Positions 14,006 through 21,041 of a stretch of DNA of 21,041 nt are shown here, piece by piece (the first letter of the stretch is position 1; every line of letters begins with the position of its first letter). Source of the DNA: an uncultured Eubacteriales bacterium (GTDB lineage Bacteria; Bacillota; Clostridia; Oscillospirales; Oscillospiraceae); assembly GCA_900548795.1 (NCBI GenBank), contig URLT01000023.1, forward strand, positions 1 to 21,041, read 5' to 3'. The notes under the pieces are model-generated. The model was given only the letters and a program-made list of their open reading frames with translations, was not told the DNA's origin and ran no database searches. The position numbers were made by a program, and so were the translations under genes.

Positions 14006-16074
14006 AATTCGGAAAAGCCGTAGTCAAGGCGCGTGTGCCGATCGTCATCGTCTCGCTGCTGCTGGCGGCGCTGTCGGTGCTCGGAATGCTGGGCACGCGC
14101 ATCAACTACGACATGCTGACCTATCTGCCCAAGGACATGGAGACGTCCATCGGGCAGGAGATCCTGCTTGACGACTTTGGAAAGGGCGCGTTTTCCTTCG
14201 TGCTCGTCGAGGATATGCCGGACAAGGACGTCTCGGCGCTGAAGCAAAAGCTCGAGCAGGTCGATCACGTGGAGAGCGTGATCTGGTATGATTCGTTTGC
14301 GGATATTTCCGTCCCGAAGGAGCTGCTGCCCGGCGAGCTTTACGACGCCTTCAACAGCGGCGATACGACGATGCTCGCGGTGTTCTTTGACACCTCGACC
14401 TCGGCCGACGAGACGATGCAGGCCATTACGGACATCCGCTCGATCGCCGGCAAGCAATGCTTCATCTCCGGCATGTCGGCGCTCGTCACCGACCTGAAGG
14501 AGCTTTGCGAGCAGGAGGAGCCGATCTATGTGGCGATTGCCGTCGTGCTGGCGTGCGCGGCCATGATGCTGCTGCTCGACGGCTGGCTGGTGCCGTTCGT
14601 GTTCCTTGCCTGCATTGGCATCTCGATCCTCATAAACCTCGGCACGAACTACTTCATGGGCGAGATCTCCTATATCACCAAGGCGCTCTCGGCCGTGCTG
14701 CAGCTTGCCGTCACGATGGATTATTCCATCTTCCTCTGGCACAGCTACAACGAGCAGCGTGAGACACACGACGACCCCATGGAGGCCATGGCCGCCGCCA
14801 TTCAGGAGACGCTGACCAGCGTGGTCGGCAGCTCCGTGACGACGATCGCGGGCTTCATCGCCCTGTGCTTCATGAGCTTCACGCTCGGCAGCGACCTCGG
14901 CATTGTCATGGCCAAGGGCGTGATGTTCGGCGTCATCGGCTGCGTCACAGTGCTCCCGTCGATGATCCTGCTGCTCAACAAGCCCCTGCAGCGCACGCGC
15001 CACAAATCCCTGATCCCGCGCATGGATCGCCTTTCCGGCTTTGTCTGCAAGCGCTTCTGGATCTTCCTCATCATCTTCGCGCTTCTGATCGCTCCGGCGT
15101 ATTACGGCTACAGCAAGACCAACGACGAGGTCTACTACGACATGGGTCAGTGCTTGCCGGAGGATCTGCCCTTTGTCAAGGCAAACGAGAAGCTGAGCGA
15201 GGACTTCAGCATCTCCTCCACGCTGATGCTGCTCGTCAACGCCGACACGCCGCGCGAGCAGGTCAAGGCAATGGCTGACGAAATGGAGCAGGTCGACGGC
15301 GTGGCCTATGTGCTCGGCATGGATTCCCTGCTGGGCGAGCGCATCCCGGAGGAAATGATCCCCGCCTCGGTCAAGAACACGCTGCAAAGCGACAACTGGA
15401 AGCTGCTGCTGGTCAACTCGGAATACCATGCCGCCTCCGACGCCGTGAACCGTCAGATCGACACGCTCAACGGCATCCTCAAGCGCTATGACCCGGACGG
15501 GATGCTCATCGGCGAGGCGCCGTGCACGAAGGACATGATTGAAACCACCAACCACGATTTTCAGGTGGTCAACGCGATCTCCATTGTCGCGATCTTTCTC
15601 ATCATCCTGCTCGTTGAAAAGAGCCTGACTCTGCCGTTCATCCTGATCGCAGTCATTGAGCTGGCCATCTTCATCAACCTCGGCCTGCCGCATTACTTCG
15701 GGCAGTCGCTGCCGTTCATCGCCCCGATCTGCATCAGCACGATCCAGCTCGGCGCAACGGTCGACTACGCGATCCTCATGACCACGCGCTACAAGGCCGA
15801 ACGCAAACGCGGGAACGGCAAGCGCGATGCCGTCTGCACCGCGCTGACTGCTTCGATCCCCTCGATCCTCGTCAGCGGCTTGGGTCTGTTCGCTGCGACC
15901 TTCGGCGTCGCGGTCTATTCCGACATCGACATCATCAGCTCCATGTGTATGCTCATGGCGCGCGGCGCGATCGTCTCGATGCTCTGCGTCATCTTCTTCC
16001 TGCCGGCGCTTCTGCTGCTCTGCGACAGACCCGTCTGCGCCACCACGCTTGACCTGCGTAAAATTCGTAAATAG
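14002..16074 (+). CDS. MMPL/RND-family transporter
   Basis: A 690-residue membrane protein of the MMPL family (RND superfamily). A first helix (about 8-30) is followed by an extracytoplasmic domain, then a bundle of helices. This pattern then repeats, with the second half starting at the helix near 350-370. Each half carries the family motif with a membrane-embedded Asp-Tyr: VTMDYSIFLWHSY near residue 240 and GATVDYAILMTTRYK near 590, where the Asp drives proton-coupled transport. MMPL proteins move lipids, lipopeptides or toxic compounds. AGGAG precedes the ATG. The overlap with DUF308 and the 14-base gap to the next gene indicate one operon. The cargo is not evident. Confidence 0.9.
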   Translation: MKFGKAVVKARVPIVIVSLLLAALSVLGMLGTRINYDMLTYLPKDMETSIGQEILLDDFGKGAFSFVLVEDMPDKDVSALKQKLEQVDHVESVIWYDSFADISVPKELLPGELYDAFNSGDTTMLAVFFDTSTSADETMQAITDIRSIAGKQCFISGMSALVTDLKELCEQEEPIYVAIAVVLACAAMMLLLDGWLVPFVFLACIGISILINLGTNYFMGEISYITKALSAVLQLAVTMDYSIFLWHSYNEQRETHDDPMEAMAAAIQETLTSVVGSSVTTIAGFIALCFMSFTLGSDLGIVMAKGVMFGVIGCVTVLPSMILLLNKPLQRTRHKSLIPRMDRLSGFVCKRFWIFLIIFALLIAPAYYGYSKTNDEVYYDMGQCLPEDLPFVKANEKLSEDFSISSTLMLLVNADTPREQVKAMADEMEQVDGVAYVLGMDSLLGERIPEEMIPASVKNTLQSDNWKLLLVNSEYHAASDAVNRQIDTLNGILKRYDPDGMLIGEAPCTKDMIETTNHDFQVVNAISIVAIFLIILLVEKSLTLPFILIAVIELAIFINLGLPHYFGQSLPFIAPICISTIQLGATVDYAILMTTRYKAERKRGNGKRDAVCTALTASIPSILVSGLGLFAATFGVAVYSDIDIISSMCMLMARGAIVSMLCVIFFLPALLLLCDRPVCATTLDLRKIRK

Positions 16075-16088
16075 GAGGTAGCTTTTCC

Positions 16089-18095
16089 ATGAAAAAGAAA
16101 CTGAACCGTTCCGTTCTGCGTCTGGCAGCCTGCATTCTGGCCGTCGCCGTTCTGACCACAGCGGTCGGAGCGTTCGGCGCGGTGCGCAATACGTCCAAAA
16201 ACGACGACGGCACGCCGGCCGAGTCGAAGAAGGACGAGATCGTCTACGTCTTCACCGACGCAGAGGGCAAGACCAAGAATATCCTTGTCAGCGACTGGCT
16301 GACCAACCCCCAGAAGAGCGCCACGCTCGCCGACCGCTCCGACCTCTCCGGGCTGGAGAACGTCAAGGGCGACGAGGGCTACACCGACAACGGCAGCGGC
16401 GCGCTGACGTGGCAGGCCGACGGCGAGGACATCTACTATCAGGGCACGACCGACCGGACGCCCGCCGTGTCGATCCAAGTCGAATACCTGCTCGACGGGC
16501 AGAAGCTCTCCGCCTCCGAGCTGGCGGGCAAGAGCGGCGTTGTGACCATCCGCTATCGTTACACGAACAACGAGACGCGTCAGGTCGAGATCGACGGCAA
16601 AAAAGAGACCGTCTGCGTTCCCTTTGCGGCGCTGACCGGCATGATGCTCGACAATGCGCACTTCCGCAACGTCACCGTGAGCAACGGCAAGCTCGTCAAC
16701 GACGGGCAGCGCACCATCGTCGTCGGCTTCGCCCTGCCGGGCATGAACGACGCGCTCGACACCGAGCTGCTTCCCGACACCGTGGAGATCCAAGCCGACG
16801 TGACCGATTTCAAGCTCAGCACGACCATGACGCTCGTGACCAACGAGGTCTTCAGCTCGCTGGAGCTTGACAAGGCGGAGGATCTGAAGGCCGAGCTGAC
16901 CGATGCGGTCGACCAGCTCTCCTCTGCGCTCGACGAGCTGATGGACGGCTCCTCGCAGCTCTATGACGGCCTGACGCAGCTTCTCGAAAAATCCGACACA
17001 CTGGTCAGCGGCGTGAACGAGCTGAAGGACGGCTCTCAGGCGCTGGTCGACGGCACAAGCGCCCTGCAAACCGGCATGGCTCAGCTTCAGGACGGCGCAA
17101 ATCAGCTCACTACGGGGCTGAATTACCTCGACACCCAGAGCAAGGCGCTCGTGGACGGCTCCACGCAGTTGTTCGACGCCGTGCTCGCCACCGCAAGCTC
17201 CCAGCTTGCCGCGGCCGGTGTGGAGGCGCCCGCGCTGACGCGGGATAACTACCGCGGCGTTCTCAACAGCGTTTCGGCGCAGCTCGACGAGAGCACCGTC
17301 CGCGAAATGGCGACCGCGCAGGCGCGCGCGCAGGTCGAGGCGGCTGTCCGCGCCAATTCCGCGACCATCCGCGCCTCCGTGACCGCGCAGGTGCAGGCGC
17401 AGGTGACCGCGAGCGTCATGCAGCAGATGGGGCTGGATGCCGCAACCATCACGCCGGAGCAGCAGGCGGCCGTCGACGCGGCAGTCGCGCAGATCATGGC
17501 CTCCGCCGAGACGCAGGCGCAGATCGACGCGGCCGTGGAATCCGCCATTCAGAGCATGATCGAAACGCAGATGCAGAGTGAATCCGTGCAGGCCAGCATT
17601 GAGGAGGCCGTTCAGAAGGCGGCCGCAGGCAGCGGCATGATCGCCAACCTGCTTGCGCAGCTCGATCAGGTCGCGGCCTTCTGCGACGGCGTGAGCCAGT
17701 ACACCGGCGGCGTCGCCACAGCAAAGGCCGGCGCGAACACCCTGCTCAAAGGCACCGACACCCTTTCGGCCGGCATCGATCAGCTTGCCGGCGGCACGGG
17801 TCGGCTGAACCTCGGCCTCTCCCAGCTTCAGGGCGGCGTGCGTCAGCTTGTCGCAGGCGTCAGCAAGCTCAAGGACGGCCAGATGAAGCTGTCCGAAGGC
17901 CTGAAGCAGTTCAAGGAGGAAGGCATCGACAAGCTGACCGAGTCCGTCAACGGCGACCTGAGCACGCTCTACAGCCGCGTGAAGGCCATGCGCGACCTGT
18001 CGCAGGACTACCGTTCCTTCGGCGGCATCGCCGACGGCATGAACGGCACGGTGCGCTTCCTTTATCGCACGGACGCGATCGGCGACGCCGAATAA
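16089..18095 (+). CDS. exported glycine-heptad repeat protein (YhgE/Pip-like helical rod), partner of the MMPL transporter
   Basis: A 668-residue protein. Residues 1-31 form a signal peptide or anchor (basic MKKKLNR, then hydrophobic, ending VGAFGA). Residues 50-260 are beta-rich and look like a folded extracellular domain. Two blocks of seven-residue repeats with consensus xxxLxxG follow. In block one glycines fall at 287, 294, 308, 315, 322, 329, 336, 343 and 357, all in one register. In block two they fall at 534 and every seventh residue to 604, eleven in a row. Between them lies an Ala/Gln/Val-rich helical stretch (400-515). The repeats resemble YhgE/Pip-type proteins that usually end in a membrane domain, but no C-terminal helix is present here. 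It most likely forms a rod outside the cell that works with the adjacent MMPL transporter; function is inferred from context. Confidence 0.75.
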   Translation: MKKKLNRSVLRLAACILAVAVLTTAVGAFGAVRNTSKNDDGTPAESKKDEIVYVFTDAEGKTKNILVSDWLTNPQKSATLADRSDLSGLENVKGDEGYTDNGSGALTWQADGEDIYYQGTTDRTPAVSIQVEYLLDGQKLSASELAGKSGVVTIRYRYTNNETRQVEIDGKKETVCVPFAALTGMMLDNAHFRNVTVSNGKLVNDGQRTIVVGFALPGMNDALDTELLPDTVEIQADVTDFKLSTTMTLVTNEVFSSLELDKAEDLKAELTDAVDQLSSALDELMDGSSQLYDGLTQLLEKSDTLVSGVNELKDGSQALVDGTSALQTGMAQLQDGANQLTTGLNYLDTQSKALVDGSTQLFDAVLATASSQLAAAGVEAPALTRDNYRGVLNSVSAQLDESTVREMATAQARAQVEAAVRANSATIRASVTAQVQAQVTASVMQQMGLDAATITPEQQAAVDAAVAQIMASAETQAQIDAAVESAIQSMIETQMQSESVQASIEEAVQKAAAGSGMIANLLAQLDQVAAFCDGVSQYTGGVATAKAGANTLLKGTDTLSAGIDQLAGGTGRLNLGLSQLQGGVRQLVAGVSKLKDGQMKLSEGLKQFKEEGIDKLTESVNGDLSTLYSRVKAMRDLSQDYRSFGGIADGMNGTVRFLYRTDAIGDAE

Positions 18096-18100
18096 GCTTG

Positions 18101-18126
18101 TTTGAACCGGCGAAACGCCGTTCAAA
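18101..18126. repeat. short hairpin after the heptad protein gene
   Basis: CGGCG-AAA-CGCCG (18108-18120) extends by TTTGAA/TTCAAA through one bulged C to eleven pairs. It starts five bases after the stop. It may help stabilise or end the operon transcript ahead of the stronger terminator at 18147. Confidence 0.5.
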
Positions 18127-18146
18127 AACCCATAACCCCCTCCTCC

Positions 18147-18183
18147 GCCGCCGCAAGAGTCAAGCTTGCGGCGGCACTTTTTT
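18147..18183 (+). terminator. intrinsic terminator of the MMPL operon
   Basis: GCCGCCGCAAG (18147-18157) and CTTGCGGCGGC (18165-18175) form a perfect 11-pair stem around AGTCAAG, followed by AC and six T. This is a textbook Rho-independent terminator. Confidence 0.93.
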
Positions 18184-18195
18184 GCGCGAAAAAGG

Positions 18196-18224
18196 TTGAC
18201 AGATATTCATTTCTGTGGGAAAAT
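18196..18224 (+). promoter_or_regulatory. promoter of the zinc-ribbon/CFI-box gene
   Basis: A perfect TTGACA (18196-18201) is followed after 17 bases by GAAAAT (18219-18224), four of six positions matching. It lies about 60 bases before the ATG at 18287 and directly follows the terminator. Confidence 0.65.
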
Positions 18225-18286
18225 AGAAAAAATGGAAGCGCCGTTTCCGAGAGGGCGGGAGCTTCCGAGCTTCAGGAGGTATGACC

Positions 18287-19210
18287 ATGTCCGAAATGCG
18301 AAAAATCACCTGTCCGCAGTGCGGCAATGCGCTGGATATCCCCGCCGAGCTGGAGGAGTTCTCCTGTCTCTACTGCGGCGCGCGCACGAAGCTCGCCGAC
18401 CTGCTTCCCAAGCCCGCCGTGCAGGGGGATTATGAGCAGGAGCTGGCCTATCTCCGGCAGGAGCTTCCCAAAACCGTCGTTCGCTATCCGCAGCACTATA
18501 TGAAGATCACCAAAAAGGAATACCCGAGCACCTATGCGGCTTACGAGGCCGAAAACGCCGACATCGTCGCCCATCTGGATCTGTGCGGCAGCTCTGCGCC
18601 GGAGGGCATCGAGGCCTGTATGCAGACCGTCTGCGAGGAATACCTCGACGCGCTCGATCGCCATATGGCGTCGGACAAGCGCTGGAAGCGCGGCCGCGCG
18701 AGCGTGCTGTTTCAGTATAAGCTTGTGCTGGCGCTGTTCCTCTGCCCAATGGTCAAGCGTCTGGGGCTGCAAACGGCCGAGCCGTTCTGCACTGCGCTGC
18801 TCGAGCAGTGGCTGCGCCGCTATCCGAAGGAGAAATGGCTGCCCGGCGACTATGACGTGCTGATGGACGGCTTCCGCAAGCGCAAATGGTGCTTCATCAC
18901 CACCGCGGCCTGCCGCTATGAGCACCGGAGCGACGACTGCGCCGAGCTGACCTGCCTGCGCGGCTTCCGCGACGGCTGGCTCTCCGAGAGCGAGGGCGGC
19001 CGCGCGCTGATCGAGGAATATTACGAGATCGCTCCGACGCTCGTCGCCTGCATCGACTTCTGCGACGCACCGGAGGTGCAGTATCCGCGCCTGCAGGAGC
19101 AGTTCCTGCTGCCGTGCTGCAGAGCCATCGACGAGGGGCGCTTTGAGGACTGCCGCGCGATGTACACCGAAATGGTGCAGTTTCTGAAAAAAACATATCT
19201 GCAAAGCTGA
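18287..19210 (+). CDS. zinc-ribbon protein with CFI-box-like C-terminal region
   Basis: A 307-residue soluble protein. Two Cys pairs, CPQC (9-12) and CLYC (27-30), form a zinc ribbon. The middle (45-195) is helical with many charged residues and no recognised motif. Residues 201-256 read WCFITTAACRYEHRSDDC followed by ELTCLRGFRDGWLS and an EEYYEIAPTLV stretch. This resembles the CFI-box domain found at the C-terminus of diverse bacterial proteins of unknown role. The start is taken at 18287 because AGGAGG (18274-18279) is well spaced from it; the ATG at 18281 is too close. It has its own promoter and terminator, so it is monocistronic. Function is unknown. Confidence 0.7.
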   Translation: MSEMRKITCPQCGNALDIPAELEEFSCLYCGARTKLADLLPKPAVQGDYEQELAYLRQELPKTVVRYPQHYMKITKKEYPSTYAAYEAENADIVAHLDLCGSSAPEGIEACMQTVCEEYLDALDRHMASDKRWKRGRASVLFQYKLVLALFLCPMVKRLGLQTAEPFCTALLEQWLRRYPKEKWLPGDYDVLMDGFRKRKWCFITTAACRYEHRSDDCAELTCLRGFRDGWLSESEGGRALIEEYYEIAPTLVACIDFCDAPEVQYPRLQEQFLLPCCRAIDEGRFEDCRAMYTEMVQFLKKTYLQS

Positions 19211-19252
19211 CCGGCGCGCTGCGCCGTGTCGATCTGCGGCCAAATGAAGACG

Positions 19253-19283
19253 GGGCGGCAGCAAGCGATGCTTGCTGCCGCCC
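19253..19283. terminator. shared hairpin terminator between convergent genes
   Basis: GGGCGGCAGCAAGC (19253-19266) and its perfect complement (19270-19283) form a 14-pair stem around GAT. On the plus strand TGTTTG follows. It sits between the convergent zinc-ribbon gene (ends 19210) and preA (ends 19321), so it probably ends both transcripts. The T-runs are short on either side. Confidence 0.7.
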
Positions 19284-19320
19284 TGTTTGATGCCGACGGA
19301 CGGGTTTTTGTTCCGTTAGA

Positions 19321-20568
19321 TTACGGGCGGACATCCTCCGCCTTGGTCTTGCGGCCCGGCTTGATCTTGATCTCGCCCTTGGAGATCGCGGAGACCGGGC
19401 AGACCAGCGCGCAGAGGTGACAGCCGACGCATTTTTCGGTGTTGCAGTGCGGCTTGCGGGTCTCCTCGTCCCATTCCATGGCCTGATGCGCGCCGTCGTA
19501 GCAGGAAATGTAGCAGCGGCCGCAGCCGAGGCACTTGTCCTCGTCGATCTTCGGATAGACGATGTAGTCGCGGTTCAGCTCCTCGGCGGGGATGATGTTC
19601 GCGTTCGCGCGGCCGACCAGCTCCTCGAGACGGTCGACGCCCTGCTCGGCCATGTAGTGCATAAGGCCGTTCTTCATGTCCTCCACGACGCGGTAGCCGT
19701 ATTGCATGCAGGAGGTGGTCATTTGCAGCGTGGTCGCGCCCATGAGAATGAATTCCGCAGCGTCCTCCCACGTTTCAATGCCTCCGATGCCGGAGATCGG
19801 CAGATCCTTCAGGCGCGGGTCGGAGCGCATCTGCTGCAGGAAGCGCAGCGCAATGGGCTTGACGGCCTTGCCGGAATAGCCCGAGATCGAGGACTTTCCG
19901 TCGACGATCGGCATACCGATATAGCGGTTCAGATCGACGTTGCAGACGCTCTTGACCGTGTTGATCGCGGCGATGCCGTCCGCGCCGCCCTCCAGGCTGG
20001 CCAGCGCGACCGGAACCATATCCGTGACGTTCGGGGTCATCTTCGCGAGGATGGGCAGCTTGCTGCCGCGGCGCACCGCCTGACAATACTTGCGGCAAAG
20101 CTCCGGACTGGTGCCGACGTCGCTGCCCATGGCGTGCGAGGTCATCTGCGGGCAGGAGAAGTTCAGCTCGAGCATATCCGCGCCGGCCTCCGTGACCAGC
20201 CGCGCCAGCTCCTCCCACGTCTGCTCGTCGTTGCCCATGATCGAGGCGATGAGCACCTTGTCCGGGAACTCCGCCTTCAGGCGGCGCAGGTCGGCCAGGT
20301 TCTCCTCAAGCGGATGCTCGGCGATCTGCTCCATGTTTTTGAAGCCGACGAAGCTCGTGGACTCCTTGTCCAGCTTGTCGAAGCGCGGCGAGACCTCGTC
20401 GATGAAGTAGCTCTTCGGGCCGATGGTCTTGAACACCACGCCGCCGAAGCCGGTCTCGTAGGCCTTTTTGCACATGTCGTAGCAGTTGCCGACCGGGGAG
20501 GAGGACAGGCAGAAGGGGTTTTCAAATTTTACGCCCAGAAAATTGACGGAAAGATCTTTTTTCACCAT
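19321..20568 (-). CDS. preA: NAD-dependent dihydropyrimidine dehydrogenase subunit PreA
   Basis: A 415-residue FMN and iron-sulfur subunit that reduces uracil and thymine to the dihydro forms. The TIM-barrel part carries the catalytic Cys139 in NFSCPQM, Lys176 in LAKMTPN, the uracil-contact region NTVKS (203-207) and the FMN phosphate loop GIGGIETWEDA (260-270). The C-terminal ferredoxin domain holds two 4Fe-4S motifs, CLGCGRCYISC (346-356) and CVGCHLCALVC (380-390). These pass electrons from the PreT partner. The length fits PreA. The start follows the preT stop by two bases, with GGGAGG inside the preT end. All catalytic features are intact. Confidence 0.94.
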   Translation of the reverse strand: MVKKDLSVNFLGVKFENPFCLSSSPVGNCYDMCKKAYETGFGGVVFKTIGPKSYFIDEVSPRFDKLDKESTSFVGFKNMEQIAEHPLEENLADLRRLKAEFPDKVLIASIMGNDEQTWEELARLVTEAGADMLELNFSCPQMTSHAMGSDVGTSPELCRKYCQAVRRGSKLPILAKMTPNVTDMVPVALASLEGGADGIAAINTVKSVCNVDLNRYIGMPIVDGKSSISGYSGKAVKPIALRFLQQMRSDPRLKDLPISGIGGIETWEDAAEFILMGATTLQMTTSCMQYGYRVVEDMKNGLMHYMAEQGVDRLEELVGRANANIIPAEELNRDYIVYPKIDEDKCLGCGRCYISCYDGAHQAMEWDEETRKPHCNTEKCVGCHLCALVCPVSAISKGEIKIKPGRKTKAEDVRP

Positions 20569-20570
20569 GA

Positions 20571-21041
20571 TTAGTTTCCTCCCAGATAGGCATGGATGTA
20601 GGCCGCGGCGAGCTTCGCGCTCTTGACCGCGCCGACCACGCTCTTTTCTTCGTTCTTGGAAATGTCGCCCACAACAAACACGTTGCTCGCGCCGACGCGG
20701 AATTTCTCGCTGTCGGCCTCGTTGCGGGTGAAGCTCAGCCCGAGCCCCTCGGCCTCGAGCGTCTGGCCGACGGCAAGGATGATCTTGTCGGCCGTGAAGG
20801 TGACGGTGCTGCGGAGCTTGCGGTGCTCGAAGGTGACGGTCTTGCCGTCGACCTTGGTGGGGATGTAGCCGTCGTAGATGGAGACGTTCTCGGCGCGCGC
20901 GCCTGCAAGCTCCTTCTCACTGGCCTTGAATTCGCAGAATTCCTCGTAGACAATAGAAGTGACGTTCCTCGCGCCAAGCAGCTTCAGCGAGGTGCAGACG
21001 TCCATCGACACGTCGCCGCCGCCGACGACCAGCACATTCTG
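20571..21041 (-). CDS. preT: dihydropyrimidine dehydrogenase subunit PreT, C-terminal part (cut by window edge)
   Basis: The last 156 residues of a GltD-like NAD(H)/FAD oxidoreductase. The visible part begins QNVLVVGGGDVSMDVCTSLK, the second Rossmann GGGDxSMD motif for NAD binding. It ends with the FAD-binding segment NVFVVGDISKNEEKSVVGAV and an AKLAAAYIHAYL helix. Upstream sequence is outside the window. PreT takes electrons from NADH and passes them through its flavin and clusters to PreA. Immediate adjacency to preA (two-base gap) and conserved order support the assignment over other GltD-family proteins. Confidence 0.9.
   Translation of the reverse strand, partial: QNVLVVGGGDVSMDVCTSLKLLGARNVTSIVYEEFCEFKASEKELAGARAENVSIYDGYIPTKVDGKTVTFEHRKLRSTVTFTADKIILAVGQTLEAEGLGLSFTRNEADSEKFRVGASNVFVVGDISKNEEKSVVGAVKSAKLAAAYIHAYLGGN

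Noticed and set aside
13957..15693. A 578-residue minus-strand open frame
   Set aside because: It is the shadow of the MMPL gene, with the same biased composition and no start signal.
16089..18095. Possible phage tail tape-measure protein, because of the long helical repeats
   Set aside because: It has a signal peptide, no phage neighbours and sits in an operon with a transporter.
15915..18125. A 736-residue open frame on the minus strand
   Set aside because: It is antisense to the heptad-repeat gene; GC-rich codon use leaves few stops in this frame, there is no plausible ribosome binding site and its composition (His/Arg/Leu/Gly-rich) is typical of a shadow frame.
1..21041. CRISPR array, insertion sequence or prophage
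   Set aside because: No regular direct repeats, transposase, integrase or phage structural genes were found on either strand.

Overview
The window looks like chromosomal DNA from a GC-rich, low-motility-signature Gram-positive anaerobe. The best guess is a gut-type Clostridia member (Oscillospiraceae-like). This rests on the ligA/pcrA pairing, AGGAGG ribosome binding sites, TTGACA/TATAAT promoters, strong intrinsic terminators, lipoprotein-type transport and NAD-linked PreTA. The taxonomy is inference. There is no sign of phage, insertion sequence or CRISPR; the genes share similar codon use and sit in compact operons.

Layout, left to right. (1) 1-2499, minus strand: the 5' end of ligA (NAD-dependent DNA ligase) preceded by pcrA (UvrD-family helicase), a DNA repair/replication operon. 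(2) 2616-5091, plus strand: an acyl-CoA synthetase-like adenylating enzyme overlapping a small membrane acetyltransferase-like protein (DUF1624). (3) 5192-10155, plus strand: a complete branched-chain amino-acid type ABC importer, livJ-livH-livM-livG-livF. It has a near-consensus promoter, a leader hairpin and a strong hairpin between the binding-protein and permease genes. (4) 10137-10582: several hairpins and a two-gene tRNA operon (Met-CAU then Glu-UUC, minus strand) with a consensus promoter and its own terminator. (5) 10583-11599, minus strand: type I L-asparaginase. It faces away from (6) 11717-13226, plus strand: a membrane-anchored GT2 glycosyltransferase followed by a TetR-family regulator. 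(7) 13250-13359: two back-to-back long hairpins that end that operon. (8) 13362-18095, plus strand: a promoter with a palindrome in its spacer, then a DUF308/HdeD-like membrane protein, an MMPL/RND-type transporter and a large exported protein built on exact glycine-punctuated heptads. These read as one export or envelope system, perhaps controlled by the TetR protein just upstream. (9) 18287-19210, plus strand: a zinc-ribbon protein with a CFI-box-like C-terminal region. (10) 19321-21041, minus strand: preT (cut by the window edge) and preA, the two subunits of the bacterial dihydropyrimidine dehydrogenase.

The most interesting stretches are the three-gene MMPL/heptad-repeat operon with its possible TetR operator, the zinc-ribbon/CFI-box protein, preTA, and an unusually dense set of long RNA hairpins. 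In several hairpins the position of G-U wobble pairs tells which strand is probably the functional RNA. Gaps over about 100 bases are described in the entries; no gap longer than about 240 bases lacks a gene.
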